Part shown: in pieces, positions 54,901 to 64,000 of the stretch | Position numbering within the stretch: position 1 is the first letter of the stretch | Layout: each line of letters starts with the position of its first letter | Source of the DNA: Bolinopsis microptera | Taxonomy: Eukaryota > Ctenophora > Tentaculata > Lobata > Bolinopsidae | Length of the DNA: 64,000 nucleotides | NCBI RefSeq assembly: GCF_026151205.1 | Contig: NC_087077.1 | Location: 8,175,983-8,239,982, forward strand | Direction of reading: 5' to 3' | The notes under the pieces: generated by a model | The model's input: the letters and a program-made list of their open reading frames with translations, nothing else | What the model was told of the DNA's origin: nothing | Databases searched by the model: none | Position numbers and translations under genes: made by a program

Positions 54901-55033
54901 TTGATTCACGATGTCAATCCTTCGCAGCTCGGTGAGGCACAGTGGTGCATCTCGCCGATCTACCGAAGAGAAGCATTATTTGCGAGAAGCATTATTTGAT
55001 GCGCGCGCGACCCAGTAGTGCAACGCGCTACAA
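54901..55033. mobile_element. 133-bp TTGATTCACGATG MITE, copy 1
   Basis: TTGATTCACGATGTCAATCC to GCGCTACAA, flanked by CCAAATTAC at 54892-54900 and 55034-55042. Confidence 0.88.
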
Positions 55034-55373
55034 CCAAATTACCATTTACCAAATTAAATTATGTATCAGATCTGTAATTAGGGGAGCTGTAAATGGGGGA
55101 GAGAGGGTGAAACACTTTAGTACCACATTTGGGGTCCGGTACAAAACCATTAATTAAATTACAATTACCGCACCGGCTGATTAAAAAATTTTGCTTATTC
55201 ATTATTGGCTTCTTCAGAGTTTTGTCGAGACTAAACCGAAAAAAAACAATCCTTAAATGAACTAAATTGCCCACATCTTGGTTCGCGATATTCTTTTATT
55301 AAAATTGCAACAACTCAATCAGTTTTCAAAACTTTTGCATAAAATTTTCGGAATTGACTAGAAATCGCATTTC

Positions 55374-55476
55374 GACCTTATTTTGAAAACGGATTTTTGA
55401 TTTAGGCCTCAAAAAAAATTTGGCGGCCAAATTCCAATATTTTCTCACATCAAAAATCCGTTCTCAAAATAAGGTC
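55374..55476. repeat. foldback inverted repeat
   Basis: GACCTTATTTTGAAAACGGA at the left is mirrored at the right; the arms close near TTTGGCGGCC. It abuts the next element directly. Confidence 0.8.
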
Positions 55477-55583
55477 TTGATTCACGATGTCAATCCTTCG
55501 CATCACGCCGAATTGTGGTTGCGAGAAGCATTTATATTGCCATTGGATGCGCGCGCGCGACCCAGTAGTGCATCGCGCTACAA
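55477..55583. mobile_element. TTGATTCACGATG MITE, copy 2
   Basis: Same ends as copy 1, shorter interior. No matching target duplication. Confidence 0.75.
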
Positions 55584-56018
55584 TAATGACTGCCAGTACC
55601 TCAATTTGAAAATGGGACAAAAATCAAACTTCCAGCACCTCAATCGTGTCATTTGGCATCTATTGTTGACTTACTAAAATGGGACAGAAATTGGAACAAT
55701 ATTATTTTGCAATTTTATTCAGGATTTTGACTACCAGTACCTCAACTTGGTTTCGTACCATCATCAATTAACTGACTAATTGGTTTCTGGGCAAAAACTT
55801 CATCCAATCTGTCAAATTTGTGTTCAGAAAATTTCATATTTGAAAACGGGACAGGATTTTGAAAATTCAACTTTTCGTTTTGTTAAGCTTTCGTTGTTAA
55901 GCTTTTCTTTCGTTGTTAAGCTTTTCTGATAGTGGGCTTCCTCCGACCGAAATCAAACTTTCAGCACCTCAATCGTGTCATTTGGCATCTATATGTGACT
56001 TACTAATTGGTTGCGGGT

Positions 56019-56141
56019 TTGATTCACGATGTCAATCCTTCGCAGCTCGGTGAGGCACAGTGGTGCATCTCGCCGATCTACCGAAGGTTGCGAGAAGCAT
56101 TATTTGATGCGCGCGCGACCCAGTAGTGCATCGCGCTACAA
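56019..56141. mobile_element. 123-bp TTGATTCACGATG MITE, copy 3, inside the satellite
   Basis: Flanked by GTTGCGGGT at 56010-56018 and 56142-56150, a word normally present once per satellite unit. This shows directly that the element inserted with a 9-bp duplication. Confidence 0.93.
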
Positions 56142-56667
56142 GTTGCGGGTGAAAAAATCAGTCAAAACTGTAAAATGTCGGTCCTGGAAATTTCATCTTC
56201 AAAAACTGAAAATGGGACAGAGATTGGAACAATATGATTTTGCAATTTTATTCGGGATTTTGACTACCAGTATGCAGTACCTCAATTTGGTTTCATACCA
56301 TCTTCAATTAACTGTTAACTGACTAATTGGTTTCTGGGCAAATGTTTCATCCAATCTGTCAAATTTGTGTTCAGAAAATTTCATATTTGAAAATGGGACA
56401 GGAATTTGAAAATAAAACTTTTCGTTTTGTTAAGCTTTCTGGTTTGGGCTTCTTCCGACCGAAATCAAACTTCCAGCACCTCAATCGTGTCATTTGGCAT
56501 CTATATGTGACTTACTAATTGGTTGCGGGTGAAAAAACAATCAAAACTGTAAAATTTCGGTCCTGGAAATTTCATCTTCAAAAACTGAAAATGGGACAGA
56601 GATTGGGACTAGGAACCGACCGGATTGGGGTTTTGGCTGCCGGACCGGATTCAGCCGGATTTGGATC

Positions 56668-56893
56668 TCAAATCCGGCAAGCCGGATTTTGCCGGACCGG
56701 AACCGGTGGTTTCAGAGTGAAATAAAAGGCAGCCGGATTTTGCCAGTTTTTGCCGGATGTTGCCGGAAAATTTCCTTCCTTTCCACGCCTAATCTTCATC
56801 GAGCACTTCTTGCAGCTTGCATAAGGGATCCCATTTTCTTCTGAGTAGAACAACCAGACGGACGATGTTTTAGATTTACTACTACTCGACTCG
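56668..56893 (-). pseudogene. BED-type zinc-finger fragment of an hAT transposase
   Basis: The minus-strand frame reads SSVWLFYSEENGIPYASCKK then CSMKIRRGKEG, matching the aromatic start and Cys-x2-Cys of BED fingers that open hAT transposases. The distal His pair is not seen and the frame runs into the element's CCGGA-rich end. Likely a remnant. Confidence 0.55.
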
Positions 56894-57339
56894 ACTTAGG
56901 GCGGCTTCAACGTCCGAACAGATATAGTTTTTTTACAAATCTTCCTATCTACTACTAGACATTGCACTTAAACAAGCAGTACGTAGCAGACACAATGTAA
57001 CACGAGTCACGACACTAGACGAGTAATAATCAGAAATGATATCTAATTGGCATATGCTGCCAGACCCCTGATTGAGCGCGTTTGTGCGAATTCCCTTTTT
57101 TTCATGCAAGTCTGAGTATCATTGGGTCACGTGACTTACAACCAGAGGTGCTTAATAAGGTTGTTCGCAAGCAGGCACTGTCTAGTACAGTACTAATCAC
57201 CGTCTGGCGTCTAGATCTGAGTCACATGATTGCGGTAATGAGCTAATTAAGTAGCTACCCAGACCCTGAACACGTGAACTTCACATTTCGTATTTCATAA
57301 TCAGAAGATTAAATACTGCCAATTTTGCGATTATAGCCG

Positions 57340-58400
57340 GGGGCTAGCCCAGGGAGGTGGCCCAAAATATTTTCCGGTTTTTTCTAAGTCCGCACCTACC
57401 CCTCGATACACTATTCTGGATTCTGGACTCAAGGTTTCCCCCGGTAATGCGATCTCGGAAGGCAGTCCTCCCCTTTGCAACACGAGCTCGGAAGCGGGAG
57501 CTCTCGATACAGGAGGTACGTCTCGAGAACGACTCGGACCGAAAACTTCTAAGTTAAAATTTTTCGAAGTTTTTCTGAAAACCACTTTTTTCCACGATTC
57601 AGGCTACCCTGTTCATTATTAGCCGAAAATATTTTTTCGGTTTTTCGAAGTCCGCACCTACCCCTCGATACACAATTCTGGACTCGAGGTTTCCCCTGGT
57701 AATGTGATCACGGAAGGCAGGCCTCTCCTTTGCAACACGAGCTCGGAAGCGGGAGCTCTCGATACAGGAGGTACGTCTCGACAACGACTCGGACCGAAAA
57801 CTTCTAAGTTAAAATTTTTCGAAGTTTTTCTGAAAACCACTTTTTTCCACGATTCAGGCTACCCTGTTCATTATTAGCCGAAAATATTTTTTCGGTTTTT
57901 CGAAGTCCGCACCTACCCATCGATACACAATTCTGGACTCGAGGTTTCCCCCGGTAATGTGATCTTGGAAGGCAGGCCTCCCCTTTGCAACACGAGCTCG
58001 GAAGCGGGAGCTCTCGATACAGGAGGTACGTTTCGAGAACGACTCGGACCGAAAAACTTCTAAGTCAAAATTTTTCAAAGTTTTTCTGAAAACCACTTTT
58101 TTCCACGATTCAGGCTACCGGTACCCTGTTCATTATTAGCCGAAAATATTTTTTCGGTTTTTCGAAGTCCGCACCTACCCATCGATACACAATTCTGGAC
58201 TCGAGGTTTCCCCCGGTAATGTGATCTTGGAAGGCAGGCCTCCCCTTTGCAACACGAGCTCGGAAGCGGGAGCTCTCGATACAGGAGGTACGTCTCGAGA
58301 ACGACTCGGACCGAAAAACTTCTAAGTCAACATTTTTTAAAAGTTTTTCTGAAAACCACTTTTTTCCACGATTCAGGCTACCCTGTTCATTATTAGCCGA
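57340..58400. repeat. four tandem units of about 255 bp inside the hAT-type element
   Basis: Repeat boundaries near AGCCGAAAATATTTTTTCGG fall at 57621, 57875, 58138 and 58394. Units share CACGAGCTCGGAAGCGGGAG and GAACGACTCGGACCGAAAA. Confidence 0.93.
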
Positions 58401-61400
58401 AAATATTTTTTTGATTTTTTTTTGGTAAAAAAAATCCGGCAAAAATCCGGCAAATTTTTTTCCAGCCGGAGCCGGAGCCGGAACCGGATTTTGAAGCCGG
58501 ATATCCGGCCGGAACCGGATTCAGCCGGATTTCCGGTCGGTTCCTAATTGGGACAATATGATTTTGCAATTTTATTCGGGATTTCGACTCCCAGTACCTC
58601 AATTTGGTTTCATACCATCATCAATTAACCGACTAATTGGTTTATGGGCAAAAATTTCATCCAATCTGTCAAATTTGTGTTCAGAAAATTTCATATTTGA
58701 AAATGGGACAGGATTTTGAAAATAGAACTTTTCGTTTTGTTAAGCTTTCTGCTGTGGGCTTCATCCAACCGTAATCAAACTTCCAGCACCTCAATCGTGT
58801 CATTTGGCATCTATATGTGACTTACTTATTGGTTGCGGGTGAAAAAATCAGTCATAACTGTAAAATTTCGGTCCTGGAAATTTCATCTTCAAAAACTGAA
58901 AATGGGACAGAGAGTGGGACAATATAATTTTGCAAATTTTATTCGGGATTTCGACTCCCAGTACCTCAATGTGGTTTCATACCATCTTCAATTAACTGAC
59001 TAATTGGTTTCTGGGCAAAAATATTATCCAATCTGTCAAGATTGTAGTCAGAAAATTTCATATTTGAAAATGGGACAGGATTTTGAAAATACAACTTTTC
59101 GTTTTGTTAAGCTTTCTGGTTTGGGCTTCTTCCGACCGAAATCAAACTTCCAGCACCTCAATCGTGTCATTTGGCATCTATATGTGACTTACTAATTGGT
59201 TGCGGGTGAAAAAACAATCAAAACTGTAAAATTTCGGTCCTGGAAATTTCATCTTCAAAAACTGAAAATGGGACAGAGATTGGGACAATATGATTTTGCA
59301 ATTTTATTCGGGATTTCGACTCCCAGTACCTCAATTTGGTTTCATACCATCATCAATTAACCGACTAATTGGTTTCTGGGCAAAAATTTCATCCAATCTG
59401 TCAAATTTGTGTTCAGAAAATTTCATATTTGAAAATGGGACAGGATTTTGAAAATACAACTTTTCGTTTTGTTAAGCTTTCTGATGTGGGCTTCCTCCGA
59501 CCGAAATCCAACTTCCAGCACCTCAATCGTGTCATTTGGCATCTATATGTGACTTAATTATTGGTTGCGGGTGAAAAAAAAAACAGTCAAAACTGTAAAA
59601 TTTCGGTCCTGGAAATTTCAACTTCAAAATCTGAAAATAGGACAGAGATTTTGACAATATAATTTTGCAATTTTATTCGGGATTTTGACTCCCAGTACCT
59701 CAATTTGGTTTCATACCATCTAAATTAACTGACTAATTGGTTTCTGGGCAAATTTTTCATCCAATCTGTCAAATTTGTGTTCAGAAAATTTCATATTTGA
59801 AAATGGGACAGGATTTTGAAAATACAACTTTTCGTTTTGTTAAGCTTTCTGCTGTGGGCTTCATCCAAACGTAATCAAACTTCCAGCACCTCAATCGTGT
59901 CATTTGGCATCTATATGTGACTTACTAATTGGTTGCGGGTGAAAAAATCAGTCATAACTGTAAAATTTCGGTCCTGGAAATTTCATCTTCAAAAACTGAA
60001 AATGGGACAGAGAGTGGGACAATATAATTTTGCAAATTTTATTCGGGATTTCGACTCCCAGTACCTCAATTTGGTTTCATACCATCTTCAATTAACTGAC
60101 TAATGGGTTTCTGGGCAAAAATATTATCCAATCTGTCAAGATTGTAGTCAGAAAATTTCATATTTGAAAATGGGACAGGATTTTGAAAATACAACTTTTC
60201 GTTTTGTTAAGCTTTCTGCTGTGGGCTTCATCCAACCGAAATCAAACTTCCAGCACCTCAATCGTGTCATTTGGCATCTATATGTGACTTACTTATTGGT
60301 TGCGGGTGAAAAAACAGTCAAAACTGTAAAATTTCGGTCCTGGAAATTTCATCTTCAAAAACTGAAAATGGGACAGATAGTGGGACAATATAATTTTGCA
60401 ATTTTATCCGGGATTTTGACTCCCAGTACCTCAATTTGGTTTCATGCCATCTTCAATTAACTGACTAATTGGTTTCTGGGCAAAAACTTTATCCAATCTG
60501 TCAAATTTGTGTTCAGAAAATTTCATATTTGAAAATGGGACAGGATTTTGAAAATACAACTTTTCGTTTTGTTAAGCTTTCTGATGTGGGTTTCCTCCGA
60601 CCGCAATCAAACTTCCAGCACCTCAATCGTGTCATTTGGCATCTATAATTGACTTACTAATTGGTTGCGGATGGAAAAATCAGTCATAACTGTAAAATGT
60701 TGTTCCTGGAAATTTCATCTTCAAAAACTGAAAATGGGACAGAGATTGGGACAATATGATTTTGCAATTTTATTCGGGATTTCGACTCCCAGTACCTCAA
60801 TTTGGTTTCATACCATCATCAATTAACCGACTAATTGGTTTCTGGGCAAAAATTTCATCCAATCTGTCAAGATTGTAGTCAGAAAATTTCATATTTGAAA
60901 ATGGGACAGGATTTTGAAAATACAACTTTTCGTTTTGTTAAGCTTTCTGCTGTGGGCTTCCTCCGACCGCAATCAAACTTCCAGCACCTCAATCGTGTCA
61001 TTTGACATCTATAGTTGATTTACTAATTGGTTGCGGGTGAAAAAAAAAAACAGTCAAAACTGTAAAATTTCGGTCCTGGAAATTTCATCTTCAAAAACTG
61101 AAAATGGGACAGAGATTGGGACAAGATGATTTTGCAATTTTATTCGGGATTTTGACTTGCAGTACCTCAATTTGGTTTCATACCTTCATCAATTAACTGA
61201 CTAATTGGTTTCGGCGTAAAAGGTTCATCCAATCTGTCGAATTTGTGTTCAGAAATTTTCATATAATTTGAAAATTGGACAGAAATTGGAAAATTGTTTT
61301 TTTACAAAACTGTAAAATTTCGGTCCTGAAAATTTCATCTTCAAGAAGATTCGAAACATTAATTTTCTGTACACGTCTACAATTTTCTAGTACCCGCAGG

Positions 61401-62399
61401 ATACCCCGTGTTAACAAAAGGAGACTAAATATTTCTTAAAGTTAATCTGTAGCAGCAAAAACAACTCGAATCTGTTATACAGACAAAGGATTGAATTTCA
61501 TCCCTTTAAAGATAATTTCCAATTGTAAATCAAAGTAGATCTTCAAATTCAACCAAGAAAGTATCAGTTATTTGAATGACAGAAAAGCATTAAATGTGCG
61601 CAACATTCCTTGATGTTAAAGTTATCCGATAATCTTTAACCTTCTACCTCGTCAATAAATATATATCAATTTGAATTATAACTAACTATAAATATATCAT
61701 AAGCTAAACGAAAAGCTAAAAATTGTTTACGCAAATTGTACAGCAGTTTCCGAGGTCCGGCGTCTCCCTTGATTATGATTGATAAACCAACCATTTCCAT
61801 TCCGTCTCTAATGATGTCTCTATTCTCTACACACAACTCCTCCATCATACATGTTCAATGATAACAAAACTCAAGTAATAATTCACGAAATTTTACACTA
61901 ATAATCAGAAATGATACTAATCTATTTTTGTAAAAGCGACCAGATGAAAAAATCTCAGAAATAAAGTCTGGCAGATCTCTCTTAGTCAGATTTAACCAAA
62001 AGTTAGAGCATTCTTTGTGATGAAAGCAGAAAATAAGCTCTGCCATTTCAAAACAAATAAAGTAGTAATTCAAACTTAAACAATGCAAATTATAAAACTG
62101 AAATGTTCGATTTCTAAATTATGTATACGCTGAAAACTTCGCTAAGTAGTAAGTATGATTATGTTAACCAAATAAGAATGCACTTTAAAAATTCAGCGAT
62201 ATTTACTACTCAATTATACATGCTGTCCTCAAATTTATCTAGAAATACCCGCCAAATTTTAAGTCGAAGAAGTCAAAGAACAAACTATGATTCTAGTTAT
62301 ATCGAAATTGATTATTATCAATTAACTAGTAGATTAATGAGCTGGCTACATTACCCGTAGTAGTATGATAAGAGAAAATCCTCCTGATAATGAAAATAA

Positions 62400-62496
62400 G
62401 TTTGGCACGACTTTTAAGTTTCGCGATGATGCTTGGCAGATTAATTTGACTTCGTGGATTCGTGCATTAACGTTAAATTAAGAAGTCGTGCCAAAC
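62400..62496. repeat. short inverted repeat, possible MITE
   Basis: GTTTGGCACGACTT at 62400-62413 and AAGTCGTGCCAAAC at 62483-62496. No target duplication is evident. Confidence 0.6.
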
Positions 62497-62983
62497 AAAA
62501 TGATGCTCATCCGAATTTCGCATTAAGCTGTCCTATACGCAGGACACTTTAGATAGTATCGATAATAAAAGAAGGAAACCGAAAACATTTCTCTCACATA
62601 GGTACGCTAAAAACTACAGTAAAAATAGACAACCAAGTGGCCACAACTAATATCGGTGTATGATATGGGCAAATCTTATCCGGCTTCTTTAGCTGGCGTG
62701 ATCTCCAAACCTGAAATGGAAAATGTCTTACAGGGATGTTAATTAATGATTTAATTATATTTCTTTGGTGCTTTAATCTGATGGGATATCATATTTTCTC
62801 CCAAAAGTTCTAGCATTTTTATATATATATGTATATATGAACACTGCTGACGTCAAGGTGGATGTCACATATTCAAGACTAACGTCTACAGGCTATAAGC
62901 TACTAAGTGGGGGAAATCACCACCGAATCCAGCCAAACCAAACCTAGAATTATAATCTAGCAGTCAGTTTGAGAACGTATTAC

Positions 62984-63162
62984 CTGTGTGAGGGGTAGCC
63001 AAGTTTTGCAAAGATATGCTGCAGTTCTCGTTTAGTTCTACATGACAAATTCAAGTTGGAGAGGCCGTTTTCACGAACAGAACACAAGTGCGGTTGTAAA
63101 GCCCAGATATCTAACGCAAGAAAAGTGTTGGTGCAGGAGTAAAGAGCTCCGGTAAAAACCAT
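62984..63162 (-). CDS. possible exon of an unrecognised gene
   Basis: An open frame with balanced composition (including ALDIWALQPHLCSVRENG and RTKRELQHIFAKLGYPSHR) ends at CACACAG|GTAATA, a plausible donor. Neighbouring exons could not be placed, and the next acceptor-like site at about 62720 joins only with a frame conflict. No family recognised. Confidence 0.22.
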
Positions 63163-64000
63163 TTCACCTTGCTACATCACAGAACACTCTCGTGTGGCAA
63201 TACATTCGTCAAAGAAAGCTGCAGGAGACAGTGGCACGCTGGGGTCAGCGTAAAAGTATTCTGGTTCTTCGTTGAAGAAGACGGAGTTAAATGTAGTCAG
63301 TTTTACCATTCTCCTCATCCTGTTACTAGATTCCAGATGTTAGAGAGCTTCACACTTCAAACGCACACACGCACACAGTTTCAGTATTAGTTCAACCGGC
63401 CAATTTTCATTGTATGAACTTAATGTGGACTTTTTAAATGGTGGATATCCGTCAGTGTCTAAGTGTAATCATATGCATAGCTTTATACCAGTAATATATG
63501 ATTCCACTCCGTACCCTTACACTATCAACAGTTATGTAATCATTTAAGATTACAACATTGATTTTATAACGTTTGATTGATACAAATGAGAAAATGATCA
63601 TAAAGCCTAGTATGATACCAGGTCAGTGTTTGTATCTAACATTTATGAACTGTTTTGAGAAAGGGAAAGAACAATGAAGATGTTTTAACTGAAAGTTTAA
63701 GGACCCAACGTTTAAGGACCCAAGATACCCAGTCGAGAAATGTTCCCAACGATATATAACACGGACGATATTATTCAAGCTGGTATTTAAGGGAGTAGGG
63801 ACGCATAATCTATGCCCAAAATGTCAAAGATAGAGTAATCATGTTGTCATTTAAATGGCTATCTGCTTCACGGGGCGTTATCTGATTTCAAATAATATCA
63901 CGTGTCTGCCTAATGAAAGATCCTTTAATCATTGAAAAAATCGAATGAGTAATCATGGTTTTTGCGTGCTTCAAATCTCATTCCCAAGGCGTATTATATC

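Larger units (their letters stand above)
56610..58546 (-). mobile_element. 1.94-kb hAT-type element inserted in the satellite
   Basis: Ends TAGGAACCGACCGGA and its inverse, with target duplication ATTGGGAC at 56602-56609 and 58547-58554 (a word occurring once per satellite unit). Subterminal regions are dense in CCGGA words. The interior holds a BED-finger-like fragment and a tandem array, and no catalytic domain. Confidence 0.92.
55600..61310. repeat. satellite of about 366-bp units, split by insertions
   Basis: CTGAAAATGGGACAGAGATT recurs at about 365-380-bp spacing (56211, 56590, 58901, 59267, 59636, 60001, 60367, 60733 and 61103). Each unit includes CTTTTCGTTTTGTTAAGC and CACCTCAATCGTGTCATTTG. 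Short open frames in it are by-products. At least ten units are present; the outer ones are more diverged. Confidence 0.95.
61311..64000. other. terminal stretch, no supported gene
   Basis: AT-rich sequence. It holds an inverted repeat at 62400-62496 and one possible minus-strand exon at 62984-63162. Two minus-strand frames at 61666-61848 and 61855-62088 look mildly protein-like but have no recognised domain. Confidence 0.35.

Noticed and set aside
57331-58442. Several 60-110-codon minus-strand frames sharing SRVARASELVLQR-like words
   Set aside because: They repeat with the 255-bp tandem units inside a transposon and carry no recognised domain.
61666-62088. Two adjacent minus-strand frames (60 and 77 codons)
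   Set aside because: Composition is protein-like, but no domain, splice partner or conserved copy could be shown.

Overview
This window is nuclear DNA from a multicellular animal. The threonine dehydratase gene is split by GT-AG introns, lipase and crystallin/aerolysin-type genes occur as single exons, and the spacer is AT-rich and packed with DNA-transposon remnants, LINE fragments, satellites and degenerate CCCTAA-type repeats. The protein families and the dense short-element load would fit an early-branching animal such as a sponge or cnidarian. That placement is inference; nothing here fixes the species. No tRNA, rRNA or CRISPR was recognised.

Layout. 494-1675 (+) is a secreted acid-lipase-family enzyme with a five-unit heat-shock-element-like motif upstream. 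A large TTTAATTG array (4177-5270) follows. From 6.1 to 31.8 kb lies a cluster of seven related genes or gene remnants. They encode secreted proteins made of two beta/gamma-crystallin domains joined to an aerolysin-like pore-forming region; some also carry an extra N-terminal domain of unknown type. Three look intact: 6146-7927 (long form), and 24466-25812 and 27890-29236 (short form, recent tandem duplicates). Four are broken: 8886-9404 (fragment), 9976-11506 (deletion and frameshift), 13275-15497 (two hAT-type insertions and frameshifts) and 30008-31772 (frameshift and stop). The cluster also holds an 11-bp minisatellite pair in inverted orientation, a FLYWCH-bearing element, and a pogo-like transposon whose empty site survives in duplicated copies.

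32-40 kb is a repeat graveyard of foldbacks, small MITEs with 9-bp target duplications and two degenerate CR1/L2-like LINE fragments. 40184-50676 (+) is a ten-exon threonine dehydratase with a C-terminal ACT domain. Its 5.1-kb intron 8 contains, on the opposite strand, two paralogous two-exon genes (45213-45982 and 47338-48202). These encode very small secreted, lysine-rich peptides with a shared Cys-x-Trp-Cys motif and the same intron phase. I do not recognise this family, and it is the best candidate here for something undescribed.

51-64 kb is again non-genic: several MITEs with clear target duplications, a roughly 366-bp satellite (about 55.6-61.3 kb) split by a 1.9-kb hAT-type element that itself carries a roughly 255-bp tandem array, and a quiet terminal stretch.

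Functionally, the crystallin/aerolysin cluster looks like a birth-and-death family of secreted defence or barrier proteins, with transposons driving both decay and duplication. The lipase and dehydratase are metabolic genes with no evident link to it.
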